Shown: positions 43,415-52,403 of the stretch, in pieces
Numbering within the stretch: the stretch's first letter is position 1
Layout of the letters: every line of letters starts with the position of its first letter
NCBI RefSeq assembly: GCF_016862775.1
Contig: NZ_BONP01000024.1
Span: 1 to 60,347 of the forward strand
Origin: Cellulomonas phragmiteti
GTDB taxonomy: Bacteria; Actinomycetota; Actinomycetes; Actinomycetales; Cellulomonadaceae
Length of the DNA: 60,347 nucleotides
Direction of reading: 5' to 3'
Translations under genes and position numbers: made by a program
Notes under the pieces: generated by a model
Database searches by the model: none
What the model saw: the letters and a program-made list of their open reading frames with translations, nothing else
Told to the model about the DNA's origin: nothing

Positions 43415-43975
43415 GTGGCCACCACGTCCCCCGCCCTCGTCGCCGCACCGACCGCCCGTCGCCCCCGGCGCGTCGTCGCCCTGGCCGTGGGCGCCGCCGC
43501 CGCGCTCGTCGCGGCCGCGGGCTGCGCGTCCGCCGCGGGCGCCGAGGGCAACGAGCCCACCGCCGTCATGACCTACGAGGGCGCGCAGACGTCGTTCGGC
43601 AAGCCGTTCAAGTACGGCAACGGCCTGTTCCTGCAGATCAAGGAGCCGGTCGCGTTCACGCCCACGTCGCAGGCCGAGGGGGTGGACGAGGTCGAGGGGC
43701 AGCCCGTGCGGATCCGGATCACCGTCACCAACGGGACCCGTGGGCAGTACACGGCGCACACGTTCAGCGCGACCGTGGAGTCGGGTGGCGTCCCCGCCAC
43801 GCAGATCATCGACCCGGGCTCGCAGATCGACCTCACCGGCCCGAGCACCGAGCTCGGCCCGGCGAACGTCGTGACCTTCGACCTGGCGTACGTCGTGGCC
43901 GACCCGCGCGACATCACGATGACGGTCGTCCCCGCGCTCGGCGGCTACGACCCCCTCGTGCTCACCACGCGCTGA
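43415..43975 (+). CDS. DUF4352-like lipoprotein, paralogue 2
   Basis: This 186-residue lipoprotein (lipobox VAAAGCASA) follows paralogue 1 in the same orientation with the same domain: TSFGKPFKYGNGLFLQIKEP, IIDPGSQIDLTGPS and LGGYDPLVLTTR. GGAGGAG precedes the GTG. It is convergent with the CobW-like gene, three bases apart. The shared leader suggests the duplication included the promoter. Confidence 0.8.
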   Translation: MATTSPALVAAPTARRPRRVVALAVGAAAALVAAAGCASAAGAEGNEPTAVMTYEGAQTSFGKPFKYGNGLFLQIKEPVAFTPTSQAEGVDEVEGQPVRIRITVTNGTRGQYTAHTFSATVESGGVPATQIIDPGSQIDLTGPSTELGPANVVTFDLAYVVADPRDITMTVVPALGGYDPLVLTTR

Positions 43976-43978
43976 CGC

Positions 43979-45079
43979 TCAGGCGCTGGTGCGCTCGCCG
44001 AGCCACGGCTCGAGCACGTCCGGGCGTCCCAGCCACGGGGCGTAGCCGCGCCGCTCCTCGGCCTCGCTGAGGACCAGCTCGGCGAACGCCGCGCGCATGT
44101 CGGCCGCCTCCCCGCCCGTCCCGGTCACGACGATCCGGGTGTCCGGGGTCCGGCGTCCCCACGGCCCGGCCGCGCCGATGCTCAGCTGGCCCCCGGCGCC
44201 GTCCCACACGCACAGCGTGTCGGGGCGGCTCGGCACGTGGAACCGCCCGCGGCTGCGCACCGCCGGGCTGCCGAGGCGCTGGATGTCGTGCAGCAGCCGC
44301 TCGGGGTGGAACGGGCGGGTGCTCCACAGGTCGAGGGTCCACACGCCGTGCGCGGTGGGGGCGCCGGTGACCGGGGCCACGTGCGCCGGGTCGAGCCGAC
44401 GCTCGCCCGTCGCGGGGTGGTGCTCGTGCATGACGAGGTCGACGACGCCCGCGCGGTGCCGGCCGTCGACCCGACGCCCGTCGCCCGCGCGCACGTGGTC
44501 GAGCAGGTCGGAGGCGACGGGGTCGCGGCCGGGGTCGCCCGCCACCAGGACGACGTCGGCGTGCGCGACCTGCGCGGCGAGCGCCTCGCCCACCGACCGG
44601 CGGTCGTCCTCGGTGAGGGCCAGGCCGCGCTCGTCGAGCAGGTCGTCACCGAGCAGGTCGTGCGTGAAGGTGCTCAGGTCGACGGTGGCGACGGTGTCGG
44701 CCAGGCGCAGGCCGGCCAGCGGCTCGCCGGGGCGCATCGCCCAGGCGAGCGAGCGGACGACCGGCAGGGACTCGGCGCTGACGGGCAGCGCGAGGACGAC
44801 GGTGTCCCAGCGCGGGTCGGCACCGAGGCGGCGCAGCGTGGGCAGGGCGTCCTCGCGGACGGCGCACGAGAGGCACGCGTGCTCCAGGGGGAGGACCTCG
44901 TCCTCGACGACGCCGCCCGCGGCGGCCACGACGCGCCGCAGCGACCCGCCGTCCTCGTCGTCGTGGATGTCGTGGCGGACCGCGACGGTGCGCGGGGAGT
45001 CCACGAGCAGGCCGAGCAGCGTCGCCTCGCGCTCGACGGGGTCGACGGACGACAGGACGACGACGGGGGTGCGGACCAC
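43979..45079 (-). CDS. CobW/COG0523-like putative zinc chaperone, P-loop degenerate
   Basis: This 366-residue protein resembles the actinobacterial CobW-like proteins that sit with zinc-independent ribosomal proteins: LPLEHACLSCAVREDALPTL has the CxxC metal motif near residue 68, and the C-terminal CobW_C region contains HPERLLHDIQRLGSPAVRSRGRFHVPSRPDTLCVW. However, the Walker A loop expected at the start is replaced by LSSVDPVEREATLLG, without GxxGxGKT, so GTP binding is doubtful. GTG 45079 follows GGAGGC. It is divergent from the ribosomal operon and shares its control region. Confidence 0.8.
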   Translation of the reverse strand: MVRTPVVVLSSVDPVEREATLLGLLVDSPRTVAVRHDIHDDEDGGSLRRVVAAAGGVVEDEVLPLEHACLSCAVREDALPTLRRLGADPRWDTVVLALPVSAESLPVVRSLAWAMRPGEPLAGLRLADTVATVDLSTFTHDLLGDDLLDERGLALTEDDRRSVGEALAAQVAHADVVLVAGDPGRDPVASDLLDHVRAGDGRRVDGRHRAGVVDLVMHEHHPATGERRLDPAHVAPVTGAPTAHGVWTLDLWSTRPFHPERLLHDIQRLGSPAVRSRGRFHVPSRPDTLCVWDGAGGQLSIGAAGPWGRRTPDTRIVVTGTGGEAADMRAAFAELVLSEAEERRGYAPWLGRPDVLEPWLGERTSA

Positions 45080-45105
45080 GGTGGTGCCTCCGGCTGGGTG
45101 CGAAC

Positions 45106-45147
45106 GGTTCTCGACAGTTGACGAGAACCATAATCAATAACTAGCCT
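45106..45147. promoter_or_regulatory. Shared control region with Zur-like box of CobW-like gene and C-minus ribosomal operon
   Basis: For the plus strand, TTGACG (45118-45123) and TAGCCT (45142-45147) are 18 bases apart and TAGCCT ends eight bases before the rpmB ATG, so the mRNA is probably leaderless. CGAGAACCATAATCA (45122-45136) between them shares nine of 15 bases with the aztD box and is a Zur candidate. GGTTCTCG (45106-45113) and CGAGAACC (45122-45129) also form a perfect inverted repeat with an 8-base spacer. Confidence 0.6.
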
Positions 45148-45155
45148 GTCACGCC

Positions 45156-45392
45156 ATGAGCAACCACTGCCAGGTCCTGGGGAAGGTGCCGACCTTCGGG
45201 CGCACCGTGTCCCACTCGGGCCGCCGCACCTCCCGGAGGTTCGTGCCGAACATCCAGCGCCGCCGGTACTGGGTGCCCTCGCTGGGCCGCCACGTGCGCC
45301 TGCGGGTCTCGACCGACGGCATCAAGGTGATCGACCGGCGCGGCATCGACGTCGTCGTCGCGGACCTCCTGCGCCGCGGGGAGAAGGTCTGA
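45156..45392 (+). CDS. rpmB: 50S ribosomal protein L28, cysteine-poor paralogue
   Basis: This 78-residue L28 starts [20 protein letters not shown]. The zinc-binding form has CxxC at this place; here only one cysteine remains, so it cannot bind zinc in the usual way. Such C-minus copies are made when zinc is scarce and free the zinc of the normal ribosome. It opens a six-gene operon with overlapping or nearly touching genes. Confidence 0.93.
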   Translation: MSNHCQVLGKVPTFGRTVSHSGRRTSRRFVPNIQRRRYWVPSLGRHVRLRVSTDGIKVIDRRGIDVVVADLLRRGEKV

Positions 45393-45559
45393 TGGCCAAG
45401 CGCATGGACCTGCGCCCCGTGATCAAGCTGCGCTCCACCGGCGGCACCGGGTTCACGTACGTCACCCGCAAGAACCGCCGCAACACCCCCGACCGACTGG
45501 TCCTGCGCAAGTTCGACCCCGTCCTGCGCCGCCACGTCGACTTCCGCGAGGAGCGCTGA
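45392..45559 (+). CDS. rpmG: 50S ribosomal protein L33, cysteine-free paralogue
   Basis: This 55-residue L33 ([20 protein letters not shown]..., then [18 protein letters not shown]) has none of the four cysteines of zinc-binding L33. Its ATG shares one base with the L28 stop. It is too short to be noticed by length alone, but the family motif is clear. Confidence 0.93.
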   Translation: MAKRMDLRPVIKLRSTGGTGFTYVTRKNRRNTPDRLVLRKFDPVLRRHVDFREER

Positions 45560-45560
45560 G

Positions 45561-45866
45561 ATGGCCAAGAAGTCCAAGATCGCGCGCGACGCCCAGCGCC
45601 GCGAGGTCGTCGCCCGGTATGCCGAGCGCCGTGCCGAGCTGCGCGCCGCGTCCGTGAACCCGCACCTCACGGAGGCCGAGCGGGTCGCGGCCCGCACCGA
45701 GCTGCAGGCCCAGCCGCGCGACGCCAGCGCCGTCCGCCTGCGCAACCGCGACCTCGCCGACGGCCGCCCGCGCGGCCACCTGCGCCGGTTCGGCCTGTCG
45801 CGCGTGCGGTTCCGTCAGATGGCGCTGCGCGGCGAGCTGCCCGGCGTCACCAAGTCGAGCTGGTGA
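45561..45866 (+). CDS. rpsN: 30S ribosomal protein S14, zinc-independent long form
   Basis: This 101-residue S14 has the long-form layout ([21 protein letters not shown], ending [30 protein letters not shown]) and no cysteine, unlike the short zinc-ribbon S14. It starts one base after the L33 stop. Confidence 0.95.
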   Translation: MAKKSKIARDAQRREVVARYAERRAELRAASVNPHLTEAERVAARTELQAQPRDASAVRLRNRDLADGRPRGHLRRFGLSRVRFRQMALRGELPGVTKSSW

Positions 45867-45876
45867 GGAGTCACCC

Positions 45877-46146
45877 GTGAAGCAGGGCATCCACCCCGAC
45901 TACCACCCCGTCGTGTTCCGTGACGCGTCGGCCGGGTTCGCGTTCCTCACGCGGTCCACCGCCACGTCCGCCACGACGGTCGAGTGGGAGGACGGGCGCA
46001 CGTACCCCGTGATCGACGTCGAGATCTCGAGCGCCAGCCACCCGTTCTGGACCGGCAACGCGCGCGTCATGGACACCGCGGGCCGCGTCGAGAAGTTCAA
46101 CCGCCGCTACGGCCGCCCCGCCGGCGGCACGGAGGAGGGCTCGTGA
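45877..46146 (+). CDS. rpmE2: 50S ribosomal protein L31 type B
   Basis: This 89-residue L31 is of type [31 protein letters not shown] and VEKFNRRYG are diagnostic, and the CxxC of zinc-binding L31 is absent. GAGGAG precedes the GTG at 45877. Confidence 0.95.
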   Translation: MKQGIHPDYHPVVFRDASAGFAFLTRSTATSATTVEWEDGRTYPVIDVEISSASHPFWTGNARVMDTAGRVEKFNRRYGRPAGGTEEGS

Positions 46147-46265
46147 AGGTCCGTGCGTCGCTCGCGTCGCTCAAGAAGAAGGACGGGTCGATCGTCGTGC
46201 GCCGTCGCGGCAAGACCTACGTCATCAACAAGAAGAACCCGCGGTGGAAGGGGAGGCAGGGCTGA
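46143..46265 (+). CDS. rpmJ: 50S ribosomal protein L36, cysteine-free paralogue
   Basis: This 40-residue L36 ([20 protein letters not shown], ending [12 protein letters not shown]) lacks the Cys/His zinc site of the ordinary form. Its GTG overlaps the L31 stop by four bases. Confidence 0.93.
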   Translation: MKVRASLASLKKKDGSIVVRRRGKTYVINKKNPRWKGRQG

Positions 46266-46450
46266 TGGCCGTCCCCAAGCGCAAGATGTCCCGTTCGCGC
46301 ACCCGGTCCCGCCGCGCGCAGTGGGGGGCGACGGCGACGCCGCTGACGCGCGTGCGTGTCGGCGACCGCGACGTCGTCGTGCCGCCGCGCCTCGTGCCGG
46401 CGCTGCGGCGCGGCCTCATCGACCCGCAGGCGCTGCCACCGGCTCCGTGA
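46265..46450 (+). CDS. rpmF: 50S ribosomal protein L32, cysteine-free paralogue
   Basis: This 61-residue L32 starts [20 protein letters not shown], the family signature, and has no cysteines where zinc-binding L32 has four. The ATG shares one base with the L36 stop. Its last 35 bases overlap the end of the convergent YibE/F gene. Confidence 0.9.
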   Translation: MAVPKRKMSRSRTRSRRAQWGATATPLTRVRVGDRDVVVPPRLVPALRRGLIDPQALPPAP

Positions 46451-47696
46451 GGTCCACCTCCGGTGCGACGGCGCTGAGCCGCACGAACGTCGCGGCCAGC
46501 GCCGTCGTCACCGGGATCGCCAGCACCAGGCCGATCGAGCCGACGAGGGTGCGGACCACCTCCTCGGCGATCTCCCCGCTGGTCAGCAGCCCCAGCAGGT
46601 CGCGGTCGGACAGGCTGACCAGCAGCACCAGCGGCAGGGCCGCGCCCACGTACGCGAACACGATCGTGTAGACGGTCGAGGCGATGTGGTCGCGGCCGAT
46701 GCGCATGCCCTGCGAGAACAGCGACCGCCACGAGCGCCCCGGGCTCGCCGCGTGCAGCTCCCACACCGCGGACGCCTGCGTGATCGTCACGTCGTTGAGC
46801 ACCCCCAGGCCCGCCAGGACCATGCCGCACACCAGCACCGAGCGCAGGCGCACGTCGGGGGCCACCGACATCAGGTCCAGCGCGTACTCCCCCGAGAGCC
46901 CGGTCAGGTGCGCCGCCCCGCCCGCCCAGGCGGCGATCCCCGCGGTCGCGACCAGGCCGACGAGCGTGCCCGCGAGGGCCGTCGACGTGCGCACCGAGAC
47001 GCCGTGCGCGAGGTACAGGACCGCGAACATGATGACGACGCTGGTCACGAGCGCGACGGGCACGGCGGGCCGGCCCTGCAGCAGCGCCGGCAGCGTGAAC
47101 GCCCCCACGACGCCGAGCCCGACCGCCATGCCGACGAGGGCCGCGAGGCCGCGCCAGCGGGCGACGAGGACGACGAGCAGCACGAACACCGCGGTGAGCA
47201 GCGCCATCGGCGGGCCGCGGACGAAGTCGACGAAGACGTGCTGCGTGGTCATCGCGTCGGGGTCGGCGGTGGGGTCGAAGGCGATGGCGGCCACCTCGAG
47301 CCGCGCGGCGCGCACGACGTCGCCCGGGTCCAGCTCGGGCACGTACTCCGCGGGCACGTGCAGGCCGACCTGCTCGCCGTCGGGCAGCCGCACCGTCGCC
47401 TGGTCCGCGTCGGCCGGGCCCGGGTGCACCTCGACGACCTCCGCGCGGACGTAGGTCACGCCGGGCCCGTCGGTGGCGAACTGCGGGGGGCGGGCGTCCG
47501 CGTCCGGCCAGAGCCACCAGGCGCCCAGCGCGGTGAGCAGCGCCGTGGGCACGAGCACGGCGGCCAGGAGCGCGCGGGCACGCCGGGCGGACGCGCGGGG
47601 CAGCGCGACGGCGCCGTGCGCGTGAGTGTGCCTGGCCGTGTCCGCCGAGGTGGGGGCGTCGGTGGCGGGCGGGGTCGTGGGGTGGTCGTCCGGCAC
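46416..47696 (-). CDS. YibE/F family membrane protein, copy 2
   Basis: This 426-residue paralogue of the protein at 35429 has the same motifs [36 protein letters not shown] and [18 protein letters not shown], and a short His-rich N-terminus (RHTHAHG). Its 3' end overlaps rpmF by 35 bases in convergent orientation, so the two transcripts are antisense at the end. Both copies lie beside zinc-limitation genes, which suggests a link to zinc handling. GTG 47696 is the start. Confidence 0.85.
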   Translation of the reverse strand: MPDDHPTTPPATDAPTSADTARHTHAHGAVALPRASARRARALLAAVLVPTALLTALGAWWLWPDADARPPQFATDGPGVTYVRAEVVEVHPGPADADQATVRLPDGEQVGLHVPAEYVPELDPGDVVRAARLEVAAIAFDPTADPDAMTTQHVFVDFVRGPPMALLTAVFVLLVVLVARWRGLAALVGMAVGLGVVGAFTLPALLQGRPAVPVALVTSVVIMFAVLYLAHGVSVRTSTALAGTLVGLVATAGIAAWAGGAAHLTGLSGEYALDLMSVAPDVRLRSVLVCGMVLAGLGVLNDVTITQASAVWELHAASPGRSWRSLFSQGMRIGRDHIASTVYTIVFAYVGAALPLVLLVSLSDRDLLGLLTSGEIAEEVVRTLVGSIGLVLAIPVTTALAATFVRLSAVAPEVDLTEPVAAPAGR

Positions 47697-48028
47697 CGCC
47701 CCAGCCTCACCCGCCCGGGCGCGCGGACGGAGCCGCCACGCCGCGGGACGGGTCGCCGCACGTCGGGCCCGCGACAGCAGTCACACCACCCGGTCACCCG
47801 GTGAGAGCCTGATGTGAGTCCGTCGCGGGCAATCGTTTAGGTCGCCGGGAACGGACAAACCGGACGCTACCTTCTGGGCCGTCGGCGACGCACGCGGAGC
47901 GTCCCGACCCCCTCCGCACGCCGGACCGCGCAGCCCTGCCCGCGCACGCCCCGGACGGAGGGTCCGTCATGGCAGGGCGCCGGTCCGACCGGGCCCCTGC
48001 CGGCCGCCGAGCCCAGGGAGAACCACGC
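47697..48028 (+). promoter_or_regulatory. Upstream region and long leader of lipoprotein paralogue 3
   Basis: No gene is seen in these 332 bases. TACCTT (47868-47873) is a likely -10 and the leader to the GTG is 155 bases, close to the 151 and 153 of the two paralogues at 42-44 kb, although the leader sequence itself is only weakly similar. AGGGAG precedes the GTG. Confidence 0.45.
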
Positions 48029-48727
48029 GTGACCACCGACCGGCCCGACGCCCGCCCCACGTACCCCCGCACCATCGACTCCGTCCCCACCCCCCGCTCC
48101 GGCGTCCCCACCGCCGGCTTCGGCATCTCGGCGCTGTCCGCCCGCGCGGCCGACGTCCCTGCCGCGGACGAGCCCGAGCGGCGCAGCCGCGCCGTGACGA
48201 TCACGGCCGCGCTGCTCGCGGTCGTCGCGGTCGTCGCCGCGGTCGTCGTCTTCCGCATCATGGTGCCGACGACCCCGAGCGCAGCAGCCGAGGACAGCGG
48301 CGCGGCGCGCGCCGCGACGCAGACGCGCGAGCAGCCCGGCAGCGTCGTCGGCTACGGCCAGTCGCACACGTACGGCAACGGCCTGGAGGTCGCCGCCAAC
48401 ACGCCGCAGCGGTACGAGCCGAGCGAGAACGCCACCGGCACCGACCAGGGGGTGCCAGTCAAGCTCCTGGTCGTCGTGACCAACCGCACCGACACCGCCT
48501 TCCGCCCCAACACCCTGCAGGCGCGCGCGACGTCCGGCGGCCAGGAGGCCGTCGCGGTGTGGGACCCCGACCAGGGCATCGCCCTGACCGGGCCGGACAT
48601 GAGCATCCCCGTCGGCGCCACGATCCACTTCCACCTCGCGTTCGCCGTCGCCGACCCGGCGGACCTGCAGCTCGAGATCACGCCCGCGCTGTACGGGTAC
48701 GGCGCCATGGTCGTGCAGGGTCCCTGA
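48029..48727 (+). CDS. DUF4352-like membrane-anchored protein, paralogue 3
   Basis: This 232-residue protein has a hydrophilic cytoplasmic N-terminus of about 70 residues, one helix (ITAALLAVVAVVAAVVVFRI) and an exported DUF4352-like domain with GYGQSHTYGNGLEVAANTP and the end YGYGAMVVQGP. Unlike paralogues 1 and 2 it has no lipobox. GTG 48029 is preferred for its ribosome-binding site. Confidence 0.78.
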   Translation: MTTDRPDARPTYPRTIDSVPTPRSGVPTAGFGISALSARAADVPAADEPERRSRAVTITAALLAVVAVVAAVVVFRIMVPTTPSAAAEDSGAARAATQTREQPGSVVGYGQSHTYGNGLEVAANTPQRYEPSENATGTDQGVPVKLLVVVTNRTDTAFRPNTLQARATSGGQEAVAVWDPDQGIALTGPDMSIPVGATIHFHLAFAVADPADLQLEITPALYGYGAMVVQGP

Positions 48728-48742
48728 CCGCGCCGGCGCCCG

Positions 48743-48774
48743 CCCCGGGTGCCGCCGACGGCCCGCACCCGGGG
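48743..48774. terminator. Hairpin after paralogue 3
   Basis: CCCCGGGTGC (48743-48752) pairs with GCACCCGGGG (48765-48774). A third copy of the right sequence at about 48783 allows an alternative stem. Confidence 0.6.
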
Positions 48775-48829
48775 GCGACACCCGCCCCCGGGTGCGTCGC
48801 GCGGTCCGGCGGTGCGTCAGACTGCCGGG

Positions 48830-51466
48830 ATGACCGACCTGCTCTCGTCGCCGCGCCCGCTGGGCGACGGCACGATCGCGCACCGGCCGGACTGGACCTG
48901 GCTGCCGCCCGCCGCCGCCCCCACCGAGGCCGACCTCGCCCGCGCCGCGACCCAGGCCGAGCAGCTGCTGGCGGGCCACGGCGTCACCTACGGCGCGGAG
49001 GCGGCCGACGGCGACCAGCAGTGGCGCCTCGACCCCCTGCCCGTCGTCGTCGACGAGCCCGAGTGGGCGCGCCTGGAGGCGGCCCTCGTGCAGCGCGCCG
49101 AGCTGCTCGACGCGGTCCTGCACGACCTCTACGGTCCGCGCCGCCTGCTCGACGACCGCGTCCTGCCGCCCACGGCCGTCCTCGCGCACCCCGGGTTCCT
49201 GCGGGCCGTCGACGGGCTGCGGCTGCCCGGCGGCCGCGAGCTGGTGCTCACCGCGACGGACCTCGTGCGCGACGCGGCGGGCGACTGGTGCGTCGTCGCG
49301 GACCGCACGCAGGCCCCGTCGGGCGCCGGGTACGCCATGGAGGACCGGCGCGTCACCGCGCAGGTCCTCGCCCCCGTCTACCGGCAGGCGTCGATCGCCC
49401 GCCTCGGCCCGTTCTTCCACGCCCTGCGCAAGGCCCTGCGCGAGGTCGCGCCCCTCACGGCCGGCGACGACCCGCGCGCCGTCCTGCTGTCGCCCGGCCC
49501 TGCGAGCGAGACCGCGTTCGACCAGGCGTACCTCGCCTCGATGCTCGGGCTGCCGCTCGTCGAGGGCAGCGACCTCGTCGTGCGTGCCGGGCGGCTCTAC
49601 CTGCAGGGCATCGACGGGCTCGAGCCGGTCGACGTCGTCCTGCGGCGCGTCGACGGCGAGTGGTGCGACCCCCTCGACCTGCGGGCCGGGTCCCGGCTCG
49701 GGGTGCCCGGGCTCGTGCACGCCGTGCGGCAGGGGTCCGTGAGCGTCGTCAACCCCCTGGGCACGTCCGTGCTGGAGAACCCCGCGCTGCTCGGCTACCT
49801 GCCGCGGCTCGCGCGGGCGGTCCTCGACCAGGACCTCACCCTGGCCTCGGCACCCACCTGGTGGTGCGGGGAGGAGCGGTCCCTGCGGCACGTGCTGGCC
49901 CGCCTCGACCGGCTCGTCCTCAAGCCCGTCGTGCACGGGCCGCGCACCACGACCGTCCTCGGCTGGCTGCTCAGCAGCGCCGAGCGCGAGCAGCTCGCCG
50001 CGCGGATCGCCGCCGAGCCGTGGCGGTGGGTGGGGCAGGAGCTCGTCGGCCCCAGCGTCGAGCACGCGGCCGCCGACGCGCTCGCGGGCGTCGGCACCGA
50101 CCGGCCCGGTGCGGCCGGCGTCGGGCCGGCGGACCTCGGGCCGCGCGCCGCGGTCATGCGCACGTTCGCGGTCGCGCACGCCGGGACGTACACGGTGATG
50201 GCCGGCGGGCTCGCGCGCGTCGCCGACGACCACGTCGTGTCGTCGTCGGCCGCCGGCGCGCACGCCAAGGACGTGTGGGTGCTGACGTCCCAGCCCACGC
50301 CGTCGGCCCCCGCGCAGCGCGAGGGCGACGTCGCGGGCGTCGCCCGCACCGCCGCCTACGGCATCTCGCCGCGCGCCGCCGAGAACCTGTACTGGATGGG
50401 CCGGTACGCCGAGCGCGCCGAGGACGGGGTGCGCGTGCTGCGCGCCGTCGCGGACCGCTGGGACGACTACCACCGCACCCCCGGCACGGCGGGCGGCCAG
50501 GCGCTCGCGGTGCTGCTGCAGACGCTGACGCCCGCGGCGCTGCCCGACGGCGGCGAGGCCGTGGCCGTCCCGTCGGAGCCCGAGCACATCGGACCACGGG
50601 TCCCCGCGCTGCGGGACCTGCTGCTCGACCACCGCACCCCCGGGTCGGTCGCACGGGCCGTGCGCCGGCTCGCCGCCGCCGCCGCGACCGTGCGGGACCA
50701 GCTGTCGACCGACACGTTCGGACCGCTCGCGCGCATCGAGCGCACCCTGCGCGACGAGCGCGCACGGGTCCGCGGGCGCCAGCAGCGCGGGCAGAGCCCG
50801 GCCGCCCCGGTGCCGCCGGGCTCCGTCACCGCGGGGCTGCGGCCCACCCTCGACGGGGTCCTGGAGAGCCTGCTGGCGATCTCGGGCATCGCCGCCGAGG
50901 GGCTGACCCGTGACGTCGGCTGGCACCTGCTCGACGCGGGACGGCGGCTCGAGCGCGCGCAGCGGCTGGTCGCCGTGCTGCGGGCGACCCTGGTCGACCA
51001 CCGGCCGTCCGACGTCGAGGACCTCGTGCTGGAGTCCGTCCTGCTGGCCACGGAGTCGGCCATCACCTACCGGCGGCGCCACCAGTCCCGGACCGACGTG
51101 GCCGGCGTCCTGGACCTGCTCGTCCACGACCGCACCAACCCCCGCTCGCTCGCGTTCGCGCTCGACCGGCTGCTCGCCGACCTCGAGCAGGTGCCGGCGC
51201 CGCGCTCGGCCGCGCAGCGCGACCACCTGCTGCACGGCGTCGCGGACCTCGTCGCCGAGCTCGACACCGTGGTCGTCGGCAACGAGGTCTCCGACGACGG
51301 GCGGCGCGTGCGCCTCGCCGACGCGCTGGAGTCCATGCTGTGGCGGCTGCGCGAGGCGTCGGACGAGATCGAGCGCGTGCACTTCACGCGGCCCGCACCC
51401 AGCCGGGCCCTGGACGACCTGTGGGGCTCGACGTACGGCGAGCCCGCCGACGGAGGTGCCCGGTGA
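48830..51466 (+). CDS. Fusion of circularly permuted type 2 ATP-grasp and alpha-E domain
   Basis: This 878-residue protein joins two families that are often separate genes. Residues about 1-510 are the circularly permuted ATP-grasp (COG2308-like): YGPRRLLDDRVLPP, GRELVLTATDLVRDAAGDWCVVADRTQAPSGAGYAMEDR, VLKPVVHGPR. Residues about 520-870 are the alpha-E domain (COG2307-like), starting GISPRAAENLYWMGRYAERAED. With the following transglutaminase these proteins form a conserved trio proposed to make or process a peptide bond or tag. CAGACT lies six bases before the ATG, and there is no ribosome-binding site. Confidence 0.9.
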   Translation: MTDLLSSPRPLGDGTIAHRPDWTWLPPAAAPTEADLARAATQAEQLLAGHGVTYGAEAADGDQQWRLDPLPVVVDEPEWARLEAALVQRAELLDAVLHDLYGPRRLLDDRVLPPTAVLAHPGFLRAVDGLRLPGGRELVLTATDLVRDAAGDWCVVADRTQAPSGAGYAMEDRRVTAQVLAPVYRQASIARLGPFFHALRKALREVAPLTAGDDPRAVLLSPGPASETAFDQAYLASMLGLPLVEGSDLVVRAGRLYLQGIDGLEPVDVVLRRVDGEWCDPLDLRAGSRLGVPGLVHAVRQGSVSVVNPLGTSVLENPALLGYLPRLARAVLDQDLTLASAPTWWCGEERSLRHVLARLDRLVLKPVVHGPRTTTVLGWLLSSAEREQLAARIAAEPWRWVGQELVGPSVEHAAADALAGVGTDRPGAAGVGPADLGPRAAVMRTFAVAHAGTYTVMAGGLARVADDHVVSSSAAGAHAKDVWVLTSQPTPSAPAQREGDVAGVARTAAYGISPRAAENLYWMGRYAERAEDGVRVLRAVADRWDDYHRTPGTAGGQALAVLLQTLTPAALPDGGEAVAVPSEPEHIGPRVPALRDLLLDHRTPGSVARAVRRLAAAAATVRDQLSTDTFGPLARIERTLRDERARVRGRQQRGQSPAAPVPPGSVTAGLRPTLDGVLESLLAISGIAAEGLTRDVGWHLLDAGRRLERAQRLVAVLRATLVDHRPSDVEDLVLESVLLATESAITYRRRHQSRTDVAGVLDLLVHDRTNPRSLAFALDRLLADLEQVPAPRSAAQRDHLLHGVADLVAELDTVVVGNEVSDDGRRVRLADALESMLWRLREASDEIERVHFTRPAPSRALDDLWGSTYGEPADGGAR

Positions 51467-52389
51467 GCGTCCGCGCGTACGACCTGGTGCACCGCACCAC
51501 CTACGAGTACGCCCAGCCCGTCACGGACTCCTACGGCCGCACGACCCTGACGCCGCGCGACCTGCCGGACCAGCGCCTGCTCGCGACGTCCCTGACGATC
51601 GACCCGGAGCCGGCCGACACGGGCCGGCACGTCGACTGGTTCGGCAACACGACGACCTACTTCGGCGTGACCCGGCCGCACACGCGGCTGGTCGTCACCG
51701 CGCGCTCGACCCTCGAGGTCAGCCGCACGGTCCCGCCCCGTGACCAGCTGCCCGACGTCGGGTGGCGCGCCCTGGCCCGGGGCGTCGTCGCGGGGGACCT
51801 GGGCGTCCTGCACACCGACGCCGCGGGGGTCGTCGCGCTGCGGGAGGCCGTGCTGCCGTCCGCGCACGTCACGTTCGTCGACGAGGTCCGGGACTGGGCG
51901 GCGCCGTCGTTCGCCGACGAGGCCCCGCTCGCCGACGTCGTCACCGACCTCCTGCACCGCATCCGCGCGGAGCTGACGTACCGGTCCGGGTCGACGACGG
52001 TCCACACCACGCAGGCGCAGCTGCTCGCGCAGGGCGCCGGTGTGTGCCAGGACTTCGCGCACCTGATGATCGCGGCGCTGCGGCTGCACGGCGTGCCCGC
52101 GCGGTACGCGTCGGGGTACATCGAGACCCGTCCGCGCCCCGGGCGCCCCAAGCTGCGCGGCGCCGACGCGTCGCACGCGTGGGTGTCGGTGTGGCTGCCC
52201 GGGCACGGCTGGCTCGACGCGGACCCGACCAACGACCAGCTCGTCGACGACCGCTACGTCGTGCTCGGCTGGGGCCGGGACTACCACGACGTGCCGCCGC
52301 TGCGCGGGGTCATCTTCACCGAGGGCGGGGGCGCGACGCCGCGCGTGGAGGTCGACCTGGTGCCGACGGGCTCCGAGCCGTTCGCCTGA
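51463..52389 (+). CDS. Transglutaminase-like cysteine protease family protein
   Basis: This 308-residue protein has the N-terminal beta-sandwich of bacterial transglutaminases (YDLVHRTTYEYAQPV) and the core triad: Cys in QGAGVCQDFAH near residue 187, His in GADASHAWVSVWLP near 240 and Asp in WLDADPTND near 256. GTG overlaps the ATP-grasp gene stop by four bases. It may be an amidase or peptidase that acts on the ATP-grasp product. Confidence 0.9.
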   Translation: MSVRAYDLVHRTTYEYAQPVTDSYGRTTLTPRDLPDQRLLATSLTIDPEPADTGRHVDWFGNTTTYFGVTRPHTRLVVTARSTLEVSRTVPPRDQLPDVGWRALARGVVAGDLGVLHTDAAGVVALREAVLPSAHVTFVDEVRDWAAPSFADEAPLADVVTDLLHRIRAELTYRSGSTTVHTTQAQLLAQGAGVCQDFAHLMIAALRLHGVPARYASGYIETRPRPGRPKLRGADASHAWVSVWLPGHGWLDADPTNDQLVDDRYVVLGWGRDYHDVPPLRGVIFTEGGGATPRVEVDLVPTGSEPFA

Positions 52390-52403
52390 GGGGGCGTGGG
52401 GCG

